This document shows, piece after piece, positions 34,945 to 44,894 of a stretch of DNA of 64,000 nucleotides. The position numbers and the translations under genes are program-made. The notes under the pieces are model-generated. The model was given only the letters and a program-made list of their open reading frames with translations, was not told the DNA's origin and searched no databases. The DNA comes from Oscillospiraceae bacterium. Lineage in GTDB: Bacteria; Bacillota; Clostridia; Oscillospirales; Oscillospiraceae. Position 1 is the stretch's first letter. Every line of letters begins with the position of its first letter. The stretch lies in contig WRLE01000002.1 in NCBI GenBank assembly GCA_009777775.1, positions 124,001 through 188,000 of the forward strand, written 5' to 3'.

Positions 34945-35880
34945 TTAGCCTTCCACATCCTTGCCGAAATAATTTTCAGCAACGAATAGAATCGCAATGA
35001 TTATCACCATTGCCACTGCCATGACAATGGCAGCTGAAGCCAGCCTTTGATAATCCAGATTTCGGAAGATATTATTCATGAAATGCTGGAGCATATACAA
35101 TCTCCCAACGGGATAACTCCCTGTGAGCAGATAGATTTCTCTGAAAACTTTAAACGAACTGATAAGGGATAATATGGTAACAAAGAGAATGGTTGGTGAT
35201 AAATAGCGCAGCTTAATGGAAAAAAACTTATTGATTGGACTTGCACCTTCCACATCAGCCACCTCCAACAATTCTCGTGGGATGTTGCTCAGTGCAGCCA
35301 TAAACAATATCATATTATATCCCAATGTTTTCCAAAGATAGAGAACCGCAATTACAACTTGATTATATTGAGATTGTATCCAGTCGATTTTACCAATATC
35401 GAAGTATGCAAGTACTTCATTTATAGCTCCATTATAGTCAAATAGCACTCGCCATATTAAAACAATAGATGCAACGGGCACCATCAGCGGGCTTAGGAAA
35501 AATGTCCGAAATTGGCTTTTGAGTGGTATACGCGCTTCAAGGAGCAAAGCAAGGAGCAGTGCAAGTATCACCGCCAAAGGCACTGCCACCACGGAAAAGG
35601 ATATGGTGTTTTTTGCTGCTGCTTGAAAAGCGTCATTTCGAAAGAGTGCTTTGAAATTATCTAGAAAAACGAAGTTGCGGCGCAGCGGGCTGTCTATCAT
35701 AGAATAGTAGAGAATAACGCCAAAGGGAACGATATAAAATATGGAAACACCCAGAAAGCTTGGCGCAAGCCAAAGCATACTGTTGAGTTTTTCTCGTATG
35801 CGCAGCTTTCTGGAGCCTTTGCCTACTTTCCCTTTGCTGCGTTTTTCTTTAATATTTCTTACAATATTCAACCGCTGCAC
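34945..35880 (-). CDS. Carbohydrate ABC transporter permease, MalF type
   Basis: 311 residues with a very basic N-terminus (KEKRSKGKVGKGSRKLRIR), six membrane helices and an EAA loop reading EVADVEGASPINKFFSIKLRYLSP. The frame begins with GTG at 35880, one base after the binding-protein stop. A TTG at 35871 has better spacing to AAGGTG, so the exact start is open. Forms the heterodimeric channel with the MalG-type subunit. Confidence 0.92.
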   Translation of the reverse strand: MQRLNIVRNIKEKRSKGKVGKGSRKLRIREKLNSMLWLAPSFLGVSIFYIVPFGVILYYSMIDSPLRRNFVFLDNFKALFRNDAFQAAAKNTISFSVVAVPLAVILALLLALLLEARIPLKSQFRTFFLSPLMVPVASIVLIWRVLFDYNGAINEVLAYFDIGKIDWIQSQYNQVVIAVLYLWKTLGYNMILFMAALSNIPRELLEVADVEGASPINKFFSIKLRYLSPTILFVTILSLISSFKVFREIYLLTGSYPVGRLYMLQHFMNNIFRNLDYQRLASAAIVMAVAMVIIIAILFVAENYFGKDVEG

Positions 35881-35881
35881 C

Positions 35882-38365
35882 TTAACTTAATTCTGATATG
35901 TAGATTGCTACTCGGCTTTGTATCACCCTGGCTGCATCGGCTGCGCTGGCGCGACCTTGGAAATAATCATCGGCACCTTCTGTGATGATATTTATAAGGT
36001 TTTCGTCATAGCCCCCAGCAACACCACTTATAGAATCGATGAGCTGATAAATCTGGTCTGCTTGCTCCTGGGTCATGGCGTATATATAAATCATTTCACC
36101 CATATCCCTGGGATACATAGCTCCCCCCATCGTTGCAACGCTGGTGACTACACTTGAACTAGAGCGATAACCAAAGCTATCTGCATTAAAAATTGTATAT
36201 CCGCCGTTTTCTGGATAATACCCCGCCTTGGGTACTGGCTGTTCTTCATCATCTTCATCTGTATAATATTCTTGAGTCATCATCTCCTCAAACATGGCAT
36301 CAAGCTTGCTTTTTTCAAGGGGGAATCCGAACATACGTGGTCCCATGGTTTGACCTTCTCCCAAAATTATCTCTCGCATAAATTCCCAAGCACCATCTTT
36401 ATCTATGCAGCTTGTGGTCATAGCCATGCTTCCTATCATGGTGATGACATTTCCAGCTCCGCTAGCTGTCGGGAACCCTTTATATACAACCTCGCCACCG
36501 AATCTTTCCTTGTCGATCATCGTGTTTAGCAAATCATATATGATACCAAACCTCATGATTTGTTCCCCTGAACTTATCAATTGCTCTTCGCTGACCCAAT
36601 TCTCAAAATCATAATCAACTTCATCGGGTATGGTACTGGCAAATTCCAAAAGCTTTATAAAATCATCTGTATCGAAATTAGCTGTTCCCGCTCCCCAGTC
36701 GATATAGCTATCCATGCCAAGCATAATTGCTTGCTGTAAGAAAGAACTCTTGGTCATATAGTAGCCTATCGGTGATGTGGCTTGGGGGTTGGCATTTATA
36801 ACATCCATGAACTCTTCCATTGTCCAACTGGTTTTGTCTCCCAGAATAGCTGGGTTACCCCACAAGGAAAATACATAGAAATTGGAAAACAACTGGTATA
36901 GTTTGCCATCAACTTCAGCCGCCCGCAAGGCTCCCTCAACTAAATCGGAGCGGCTCAAGCCTGGGTCAGCATCAATAAAGGGATTTAAGTCCTCTATTAA
37001 GCCTCTGGAAATATATTGGTTGAGCGGTAGCCCATTCGTAATTATCAAATCAGGAACCTCACCAGAAATAATTTCTGTGGAAAGCTTGGTTAAACCAGCC
37101 ATGTAATCATCTTGTGTGCTATATACTGAGTAGTCATTAACAAAAATCCGATATTTTTGATTTGTCCTGTTGAAGTTTACGATGGTGCTGCGTAAAGTCC
37201 AGTCGATATTCATACAAGCTAGTGTAAGTACGATTCTTGGAGGAACACTGTCTACGGGCACTTTGTTGAGAATTATTACCTCATATGTGGGTCCTGCAGA
37301 CATATTACTATAATCGTATGAATATGTTAAAGTAAATACATTGTCATTTGGTAACATAAACACATTGTTCATAGACATGCCGCCCACGCCGCTGTTAATC
37401 CAGTTGAGTAATAGCGTACTCTCGCCAGTCTCATCATCGATACCATAAAGATTGTTGTTGTCTGAAAAAATTAAAGCATACTCACCTGCACTGGGAAATA
37501 TATTATATGCATTGTCGGGCAACGGCACTTGCTCGCCCCAGTCACCAGTGACTACATCAATTTTTCGCATACCTCGATACATCCCACGAGTGGTAGTTGA
37601 ATCCATTATCCATCCCAGATGAGCAATGTCACCATCAGGTAGTTTCACAAGTGTATCAATCCAGTTGTCCACATCAACGGAAAACTTTTGATTACCTTTA
37701 TCATCGAGGACATAAATTGTTGTAGAAACAGCTATATAAATGTTGCCATCGTCGTCCATGTTTATAGCTTGAATATAGAAATAATCCAAACCTTCTGCAA
37801 AATCACTAAGGTCGATTGAATCCAGCTCTGCTCCTGTATTATCTAATTTACGAAGCACAGTACTACTACCTAAATCCTGGTAATAAGCGTACATACCATA
37901 CATATCTTCTTCTTCATCAAAATCATCCGGCAGGTCGAAATAGTAGAAGTTAGCTCTTTGTGCTATCCAAATGTTTCCTTCTCCATCAGCAAACATTCCC
38001 ATGATGTCTGTCGTGCTTTCTGCATTTTCCGGCGCATTCTCAGGCAGGCTCATAGGTACATAATTCTCAAGCAATGCCAAGTCATCGCCTTCGAAACTCA
38101 TTGTATAAAGCGACATGGTTGACTCATAGGTTTCTTCATCAAATGTATATGATGTTAAAACAAATTTGTCTCCTATCATTGTCATATTTCCAATGTTGCT
38201 AATGCCTTCCGGTAGAGTCTTGAACTCAGGGACATAAACATACTCAGAGCTACCCATGACTGAGTTATCGTCGTCATCACTATTGCTGTTGCAAGCTGCC
38301 AATAATGAGACTGCCATAATAATCGCCAATAAAGCAGCTGTTTTGCGAATAATACTTTTTTTCAT
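35882..38365 (-). CDS. Extracellular solute-binding lipoprotein with N-terminal propeller-like domain (copy 2)
   Basis: 827 residues. A lipoprotein signal with lipobox LLAAC (Cys near 25) is followed by an acidic linker and ~340 residues of repeated beta strands of propeller type (DDDGNIYIAVSTTIYVLDD; ADGEGNIWIAQRANFYYFD). From about 390 a carbohydrate ABC binding-protein fold follows (STEIISGEVPDLIITNG; VDGKLYQLFSNFYVFSLWG; MTMIGSMAMTTSCIDKDGAW-type closing region). Standard binding proteins have only the latter, ~420 residues. It is directly ahead of the permease genes. GAGGAG ribosome binding site. Confidence 0.85.
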   Translation of the reverse strand: MKKSIIRKTAALLAIIMAVSLLAACNSNSDDDDNSVMGSSEYVYVPEFKTLPEGISNIGNMTMIGDKFVLTSYTFDEETYESTMSLYTMSFEGDDLALLENYVPMSLPENAPENAESTTDIMGMFADGEGNIWIAQRANFYYFDLPDDFDEEEDMYGMYAYYQDLGSSTVLRKLDNTGAELDSIDLSDFAEGLDYFYIQAINMDDDGNIYIAVSTTIYVLDDKGNQKFSVDVDNWIDTLVKLPDGDIAHLGWIMDSTTTRGMYRGMRKIDVVTGDWGEQVPLPDNAYNIFPSAGEYALIFSDNNNLYGIDDETGESTLLLNWINSGVGGMSMNNVFMLPNDNVFTLTYSYDYSNMSAGPTYEVIILNKVPVDSVPPRIVLTLACMNIDWTLRSTIVNFNRTNQKYRIFVNDYSVYSTQDDYMAGLTKLSTEIISGEVPDLIITNGLPLNQYISRGLIEDLNPFIDADPGLSRSDLVEGALRAAEVDGKLYQLFSNFYVFSLWGNPAILGDKTSWTMEEFMDVINANPQATSPIGYYMTKSSFLQQAIMLGMDSYIDWGAGTANFDTDDFIKLLEFASTIPDEVDYDFENWVSEEQLISSGEQIMRFGIIYDLLNTMIDKERFGGEVVYKGFPTASGAGNVITMIGSMAMTTSCIDKDGAWEFMREIILGEGQTMGPRMFGFPLEKSKLDAMFEEMMTQEYYTDEDDEEQPVPKAGYYPENGGYTIFNADSFGYRSSSSVVTSVATMGGAMYPRDMGEMIYIYAMTQEQADQIYQLIDSISGVAGGYDENLINIITEGADDYFQGRASAADAARVIQSRVAIYISELS

Positions 38366-38445
38366 CGTTTTCTATTCTCCTCATAATCTTGTTTAGTTTA
38401 TAGCTATTATATCATCAATGCAAATTCCGTCAACAACATATCCCA

Positions 38446-40920
38446 TCAACTTTGTTCGGCTATGTAGATGGATACGCGGCTTTGGATTACCCTTGCTGCA
38501 TCGGCGGCTATGGCTCTGCCGTTAAAAAAGCTTTCTGCACCCTCTTGGATAATTTCCATCAAGCTCTCATCATAAACACCGGAAACAACATTCACTGTAT
38601 CGAATATCTCAAGGATTTGGTCTGCCTGTTCCTGGGTCATGACATAAATATATTGAAAATCGGCATAATTCATACCATAATAGGATTCCGCTCCATTTTC
38701 CTTGATATATTCATATACATATCCATAATAATCAACATCAAAATATGTCCAACCACCATCGGGATATATTCCTATTTTAGGAACAGGGATTTCGTTACCT
38801 TCTGTATCCGTATAGTATTCCTGGGTCATGACTCCATCGAGCATTCTATCGAAAGCTGCTTTATTGATGGGAAAGCCATAACTATAAAATGTATACGCGT
38901 TATAGTCTGAGGTATCGTTATCGGCTAATACATCCCGCATGAAATTCCATGCGGCTTCTTTGTCTTTACATGCACTCGTCATTGATATGCCATTTGTCAT
39001 TGATATGGTGTGCCCATTGTCATTGTTGGTGGGAAAACCTTTAAATACCAAATCACCACCAAAGGTTGCATACTCAGCTAGTGGATACATAAAATCATAA
39101 ATCGTACCAATACGCATAATTTGTTGCCCATTTTTAATGAGCTCATCTTCGCTGACCCAGTTTTCGTAATCATACTCAATTTCATCAGGAATGGTGAGTG
39201 CATATTCCAATAGTCCTATAAACTCATCAGTTTCAAAGTTTGCAGTACCATTTGCCCAATCGATGTAACGATCCATCCCCATATAGACGGCTAGATATAT
39301 AAATCTATTTCTATCTAAATAAAATCCCATGGGTGAAGTAGCTTGGGGGTTGTCCATGATAACTTGATTGAATTCCTCCATGCTCCAATGGGAATCATAT
39401 CCAAGAACATTAGGATTTCCCCATACAGAGAATATATAGTAACTGGGAAATATTTGGTATAATTTACCATCAAGCTCAGCGGCGCGAAGGACTCCCTCAA
39501 CCAGCTTTGTACGATTGTAATCGGGGTCGGCATCAATATATGGATACAAGTCTTCCAACAATCCTCTGGCTCCATATCTAGCAATGGGTAAGTTGCTGGT
39601 GAGTATCATATCAGGAATATCCCCAGATATGATTTCTGTATTTAATCTGGTTAAACCTGCATAATAATCATTTGCAAGGGCATAAGTGGAGTAATCGTTT
39701 ACATGTATGCCATATTCCAAGTTTGTTTTATTATAATTAAGTATAACTCTGCGTATATTCCAATCCAAACCATAACAGGCCAAGGTGAGGATGGTTTTTG
39801 GAGGAATGCTATCAGCCGGCACTTTTGATAGTATTGCAATTTCGAAATTTGCTCGACTACTCATACCAGTATAATCCCAATTATAGGTGGCAAACATGAT
39901 TTTATCTTCAGGAAGCATGACTAGTGTCATCAGATTGTCTGCATCGATACCATCATTGACCCAATTGAGCAGTTCTTCGTTTTCTCCACTTTCTATGACA
40001 AATCCCATTAAGCTTATACCATTTGAATGAACAAAGTCATATTTTCCAATTCCTGGATATATATTGTACGCATTATTTGGAATGGGAATCGCCTCTCCCA
40101 AACTCCTTGTGGAAATGTCAATTATTTGCAAAACACGGCCACCATATTCTTGAGACCAACCCATATATGCAACCGAACCATCTGATGTTTTGAATAATCT
40201 ATCTACCCAATCAATGATGTCCAAGGAAAAGAGTCTATTCCCATTTTTATCAAAGACAAAAATACTTTGTTGAACTGATATGTAAACATTTAAATCATCA
40301 TCTATACTCATACCATTTACCCAAAAATATTCAACGGATTCTTCTAGGCTTTTCAAGTCTATCCTCATTATTTCGGCACCGGTATTATCAAGCCTTCGCA
40401 CTATGGTAGTGTTGCCAAACTCCTGATAATACGCATACATCCCCCACTCATCTTCGGCATCAGGGTCGTAATCATCTGGTAAATCGAAAAAATAGAAATA
40501 TCCATTCTCCAAGATCCATATGTTTTCTTCGATGTCTGAATACATACCATTTATATACATGGAACCCATTGTATTTTCTGGAGCACCCTCTGGTTTTATA
40601 TCCATTGAATAGTTTTCCAATTCTTGCAAATCATCACCATCAAAACTCATGGAATATAGTTTGGTGACGGATTCATTTCTTTCGTCGTCATAAGTACTTG
40701 AGGAGAAAACCAATCTGTCTCCCACTACAATCATGTTTTGCATATCTGTGACTTTTTCATCAACACTGATATATTCAGGAATATAGACAAAACCATTGTT
40801 TCCTTGCGCTTCGCTTCTATCATCGCCATTATTCCCATTTTGGTTGCAAGCAGCTAAAAGGCTTGTCAGCAAAAGCGTTGCAAGCAGCGTAGCAATGGCT
40901 CGTTTTGATGTGTTTTTCAT
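38446..40920 (-). CDS. Extracellular solute-binding lipoprotein with N-terminal propeller-like domain (copy 1)
   Basis: 824 residues from the ATG at 40920, which has GGAGG eight bases upstream (the frame to 40935 begins within that site). The lipobox is LLAAC. It has the same architecture as the following gene and is similar throughout (RGLLEDLYPYIDADPD; QEQADQILEIFDTV; ADAARVIQSRVSIYIAEQS). This is a tandem duplication that has diverged, perhaps to a second ligand. First gene of the long minus-strand run. Attached outside the membrane by its lipid. Confidence 0.85.
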   Translation of the reverse strand: MKNTSKRAIATLLATLLLTSLLAACNQNGNNGDDRSEAQGNNGFVYIPEYISVDEKVTDMQNMIVVGDRLVFSSSTYDDERNESVTKLYSMSFDGDDLQELENYSMDIKPEGAPENTMGSMYINGMYSDIEENIWILENGYFYFFDLPDDYDPDAEDEWGMYAYYQEFGNTTIVRRLDNTGAEIMRIDLKSLEESVEYFWVNGMSIDDDLNVYISVQQSIFVFDKNGNRLFSLDIIDWVDRLFKTSDGSVAYMGWSQEYGGRVLQIIDISTRSLGEAIPIPNNAYNIYPGIGKYDFVHSNGISLMGFVIESGENEELLNWVNDGIDADNLMTLVMLPEDKIMFATYNWDYTGMSSRANFEIAILSKVPADSIPPKTILTLACYGLDWNIRRVILNYNKTNLEYGIHVNDYSTYALANDYYAGLTRLNTEIISGDIPDMILTSNLPIARYGARGLLEDLYPYIDADPDYNRTKLVEGVLRAAELDGKLYQIFPSYYIFSVWGNPNVLGYDSHWSMEEFNQVIMDNPQATSPMGFYLDRNRFIYLAVYMGMDRYIDWANGTANFETDEFIGLLEYALTIPDEIEYDYENWVSEDELIKNGQQIMRIGTIYDFMYPLAEYATFGGDLVFKGFPTNNDNGHTISMTNGISMTSACKDKEAAWNFMRDVLADNDTSDYNAYTFYSYGFPINKAAFDRMLDGVMTQEYYTDTEGNEIPVPKIGIYPDGGWTYFDVDYYGYVYEYIKENGAESYYGMNYADFQYIYVMTQEQADQILEIFDTVNVVSGVYDESLMEIIQEGAESFFNGRAIAADAARVIQSRVSIYIAEQS

Positions 40921-41000
40921 TTCATTTTCCTCCATTTTGCCAGATACTAAATAATGCGGTTTTATGATAATACCATACCACTAGCGAATGGTACACCCAG

Positions 41001-41022
41001 CTTGTATATGACTTGTATACAA
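41001..41022. promoter_or_regulatory. Candidate operator (GntR-like) upstream of the importer operon
   Basis: The perfect palindrome TTGTATACAA (41013-41022) resembles GntR-family sites. The string CTTGTATA is repeated at 41001 and 41012, one helical turn apart. It lies about 85 bases ahead of the first binding-protein gene; no regulator gene is adjacent. Confidence 0.4.
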
Positions 41023-41046
41023 TAGATTAAGTTCCCCTTAAGGAAG

Positions 41047-42639
41047 TCAAATGACACCAATTTCATATAGTCCAGTAACTGGATTACGTAGTGTTGCGTC
41101 CACGTAAATCATGTCTCCGGAAATCAGCACCGCTGCTTCATCTTTATGGATATTTCTACCCAATCGAGAAGTTGCAAGCTGCACTGCTTCTTTATGACGC
41201 TTATCGCGAATTTTAAGAAAAGCGGGCATATTTCTTCCCTTCACCATACCGAGCCAGTCAAAAATCATTGAATCTTTTAACAAATCAGGCTTAACAGCTG
41301 GTAACGCTTTCAAACAATCATATATTTTTCCAGCATACATATCAAGGGGCATACCATGATTTTGAACATACTCACCCAATATTCGATATAACTCAAAGGG
41401 GCTCAGTCTCGTAACTTCCAGTACATAGCTAAGTGTTTTTAGAAACCTTCCTTTATTATATGTCCGCTGCAGAGCGTTTTCAGCTATTTTCAACATGCTC
41501 AATTCCTCTGAACTGAGCCAAGGGCTACTCACAATTTCATATGGCGGCTCTTTTATAAAGCTGATACCTAGATCCTCGGCTTGCTCCCTAAGGACGCTGC
41601 CATGGAGTAGTTTCAAAAATCCAAGCTGCAGGGTGTGAGCTCCCAGAGCATAGGCACGATTAAAGCTATTTTGAAACTCATTGAAATCCTCATATGGTAA
41701 GCCTGCGATTAAATCCACATGGATATGGATATTCCCATATTCCAAGAGCTTGCGTATATTTTTTTCCGCTTTTATCAAATCAGTCTTTCTCGAGGAAGCC
41801 AAAAGTGCAGCTTCGAAATAACTTTGCAGTCCCGCTTCCAATTGTATACGCCCTGCTATAGCTGTACCCAGCAATTTCAAGCTTTCTTCGTCAAACAAAT
41901 CGGCTGCCACTTCAAAATGAAAGCAGCAATCTGTGTCCATAGCAATTACATATTCAAATAGTTCATAGGCTCGTTTTCCATCGCAATTAAATGTTCTATC
42001 CACAAATTTGATGGTTTTCGTCCCAGATTTCGACAGCTTATCCAATTGCTCCTTTGCCAATTCCAAGGGGAAATATTTTACAGAGCTTTCACCAGATAGA
42101 CAAAAAGCACAACGAAAAGGGCAGCCTCTGGATGTTTCGATGTAGGCTATCCTTGCTCCCAATGCATTCATGTATTCATCGTTATATGGGTTTATGGGTC
42201 TTTGGTTTAGTAATGAAGCCTTGATTATTCTCGGCGCAGCTATTTTCTCCTCCAATGCATCCAATAGCATTGGCAAACTTTCTTCCCCTTCACCGCAGAT
42301 TACATGGTCAGCACCTTGCCCAATCCAATGCTCCGCATTATATGATGCTTCGGGACCGCCTAAAACAATAACAACAGCAGGCAGTGCTTCTTTCAAAGAC
42401 ACCATCAACTGCTGTAGTTTACCAACATTCCATATGTAAGTGGAAATCCCCACCACCTGGGGTTTATTTTCCACTATTTTTTCAATAATTTCATTGTTAT
42501 TCTGCTTAATCGTAGCTTCAACAATGGATACATCATGGGACAACCGAGAGTTTTGCGATATCCCTGCTGATAATAGCCACACAGCCAAAGAAGAGTGGAC
42601 ATATTTCGCATTAATAGCCAATAGCGTTACTTTACTCAT
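41047..42639 (-). CDS. B12-binding-domain radical SAM protein (DUF4080 type)
   Basis: 530 residues. An N-terminal cobalamin-binding-like Rossmann domain (about 1-135; VVGISTYIWNVGKL, VIVLGGPEAS, HVICGEGEESLPML) precedes a radical SAM barrel (about 160-370) whose cluster motif is CPFRCAFC (C-x3-C-x2-C). A C-terminal extension (about 380-530) matches the domain usually labelled DUF4080. The reaction is unknown; the class includes methyl- and methylthiotransferases. Monocistronic and separated from ppk1 by 56 bases. Confidence 0.85.
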   Translation of the reverse strand: MSKVTLLAINAKYVHSSLAVWLLSAGISQNSRLSHDVSIVEATIKQNNNEIIEKIVENKPQVVGISTYIWNVGKLQQLMVSLKEALPAVVIVLGGPEASYNAEHWIGQGADHVICGEGEESLPMLLDALEEKIAAPRIIKASLLNQRPINPYNDEYMNALGARIAYIETSRGCPFRCAFCLSGESSVKYFPLELAKEQLDKLSKSGTKTIKFVDRTFNCDGKRAYELFEYVIAMDTDCCFHFEVAADLFDEESLKLLGTAIAGRIQLEAGLQSYFEAALLASSRKTDLIKAEKNIRKLLEYGNIHIHVDLIAGLPYEDFNEFQNSFNRAYALGAHTLQLGFLKLLHGSVLREQAEDLGISFIKEPPYEIVSSPWLSSEELSMLKIAENALQRTYNKGRFLKTLSYVLEVTRLSPFELYRILGEYVQNHGMPLDMYAGKIYDCLKALPAVKPDLLKDSMIFDWLGMVKGRNMPAFLKIRDKRHKEAVQLATSRLGRNIHKDEAAVLISGDMIYVDATLRNPVTGLYEIGVI

Positions 42640-42695
42640 TGCCGTATATTATCACAATAATACACTCTAGTGCAACAACAAGTAACAACAAACTA

Positions 42696-44894
42696 TCAGC
42701 TCATGAAGTTACCAGCCCATGATTTTAGTTTTTGCAATACGCTCAAGGGAGCGATTACCCGTTCTCCTTCGGTGATATTCTCTGTGTAGTCACGAATTTG
42801 CTCCACTTGCATTTGTTGGGAATCCACAGCTAAATCTGAATCCGAAGTACGCAATACATAGCGACCATCGCTTTGTTGGTCCCAAGCTTTAACATTATCG
42901 GAAAGCATAAGCTCAATTAGCCCAAAAATCCGCTCTTTGATGTCCGGATCCAAAATCGGACAAGCTACCTCAACGCGCCTTTCAGTATTTCTCGTCATCA
43001 AATCCGCCGATGAAATATATAACTTCCTATCCACACCTTCACCAAAGGCAAAAATCCTCGAGTGTTCCAAAAAAGTGCCAACAATACTGATGACGCTGAT
43101 ATTATCAGTATATCCCGAAATTTGTGGAATAAGGCAACATATGCCACGAACTATCATCGTAATTTTCACACCGCTTTGGGAGGCTTCTATGAGCTTGACT
43201 ATAATTTCCCTATCGGTGAGTGAGTTGCATTTGATGAAAATATTACCCGCCGCTCCCCTTTGAGCTTTTCTTTTTTCCACTTCAATGCATTCCATAATTT
43301 CATCCTTGAAGTGATTAGGAGCAACCCACAAGTGGGAATAATCATTATCCATGTTATTGAGTAGCAAATTATTGAAAAACTTAGCGGAATCTTCCCCAAT
43401 TTGTTGATTTGCAGTAATAAAGGAAAGGTCTGTATATAGCTTGGCGGTCTTTTCGTTGTAATTGCCAGTGCCGATTTGAGTTATATAGTTGATTCTTCCG
43501 TGATCATTTCTAGTTATTAAACATATTTTAGAATGCATCTTATACTCCGCAGGACCATATATGACTCTGCAACCCGCTTCATATAAACGTTTTCCCCAAG
43601 TAATGTTGTTTTCTTCATCGAATCTGGCTCGTAGCTCGACTGCCGCAATGACTTCCTTCCCATTTTCAGCAGCGCGGATAAGTGTTTCTGCAAGCTTTGA
43701 TTGCATATCAATCCTATACAGGGTAATTTTTATGGACATAACGCTAGGGTCTTCCGCTGCTTGTCTGATTAGTTCAAAAAATGTGGAAATTCCTTCATAT
43801 GGATATGAAAGGAGTAAATCCTTTCGACTTATCATTCGCATGAGCTGATTTCTCTGGGAGAGGGGAGTTATGTCCAGGGGAACATGGGATTGTTTCACAA
43901 GATGGGTGTCACCAATGGAGCGTGCTTCATCTTCCAACACATAGCAATAGGAAAGGTCAAGGGGTGCTGTGGACATAAACAAATGCCTATTATCCAGCTT
44001 AAGTTTGCCCAAGAAAAACTCCTTAAAAGCATCTCTGACTTCGTATTGAAATTCCAAGCGCACAGGAGCAAGTCTCAGCCTTTTCTTTAAAAGCTTTTGC
44101 ATCAGCTGGCTATATTCGATGTCTTCGTCCATGGCATTTATTTCTTCGATGCTTGTGTCGGCATTTCTTGTTACCGCCATTATAGTTTTTTCCACCACAA
44201 CATATGGCTTGAAAACAAGATGGGAAAAGTGGCAAATAATGTCTTCCAGCAACACAAAGCGACGATAATTGTCATCCATAAAGTAGATTCTATCCAATGC
44301 TGTTGGCATAGGTATTAGTCCAAATGTTGGCTTGCTTTTATGTTCGATGGAGACTGCGATATGCAATCTTTTATTGTCAATATGGGGAAAAGGATCACGG
44401 TTATCTATGATTTGGGGTGACAACAATGGCAAAATATTTCTAGTAAAATACTTTTCCAAGCTTTTTAGCTCGCTGAAGTCTAATTCATCCATTTTTAAGT
44501 GATATACACCCTTTTCCCTTAGCTGTTCCACTAGGGATGTGAAATATTTATCTTTAATTTGGTTCAACGAACTTGTTTGTTGATATATCGCATCAAGCTG
44601 TTCTTGGGCGGTCATCCAAGTCTTGTTATCATAATAATCTGGAGCATAAAGCACATAGTCAGTTAAGCTGCCAACTCTGACCATGAAAAATTCATCCATA
44701 TTACTACAGAATATGGCAACGAACTTTAGCCGCTCCAAGAGCGGATTGGGTGCATATGTGGATTCTTCTAAAACTCTCTCATTGAATTTTAGCCATGAGA
44801 GTTCTCGATTTTGCATACAAATGCCATATTCGTCGATTGTAGTGATTTCTTCCGGGTCAAAATCATCAATCTTCAAATCTATGGCTGATGACAT
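42696..44894 (-). CDS. ppk1: Polyphosphate kinase 1
   Basis: 732 residues from the ATG at 44894 (AGGTG six bases upstream; the frame extends to 44903 from a GTG). Ordered domains: N-terminal helical (NRELSWLKFNERVLEE), PHP-like head, and two phospholipase D-like catalytic domains. The phosphorylated-His region is YKMHSKICLITR and the second His is in EHSRIFAFGEG. It makes polyphosphate reversibly from ATP. Its start lies inside the 3' end of ppx (29-base overlap), so synthesis and breakdown enzymes are co-translated from one mRNA. Confidence 0.96.
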   Translation of the reverse strand: MSSAIDLKIDDFDPEEITTIDEYGICMQNRELSWLKFNERVLEESTYAPNPLLERLKFVAIFCSNMDEFFMVRVGSLTDYVLYAPDYYDNKTWMTAQEQLDAIYQQTSSLNQIKDKYFTSLVEQLREKGVYHLKMDELDFSELKSLEKYFTRNILPLLSPQIIDNRDPFPHIDNKRLHIAVSIEHKSKPTFGLIPMPTALDRIYFMDDNYRRFVLLEDIICHFSHLVFKPYVVVEKTIMAVTRNADTSIEEINAMDEDIEYSQLMQKLLKKRLRLAPVRLEFQYEVRDAFKEFFLGKLKLDNRHLFMSTAPLDLSYCYVLEDEARSIGDTHLVKQSHVPLDITPLSQRNQLMRMISRKDLLLSYPYEGISTFFELIRQAAEDPSVMSIKITLYRIDMQSKLAETLIRAAENGKEVIAAVELRARFDEENNITWGKRLYEAGCRVIYGPAEYKMHSKICLITRNDHGRINYITQIGTGNYNEKTAKLYTDLSFITANQQIGEDSAKFFNNLLLNNMDNDYSHLWVAPNHFKDEIMECIEVEKRKAQRGAAGNIFIKCNSLTDREIIVKLIEASQSGVKITMIVRGICCLIPQISGYTDNISVISIVGTFLEHSRIFAFGEGVDRKLYISSADLMTRNTERRVEVACPILDPDIKERIFGLIELMLSDNVKAWDQQSDGRYVLRTSDSDLAVDSQQMQVEQIRDYTENITEGERVIAPLSVLQKLKSWAGNFMS

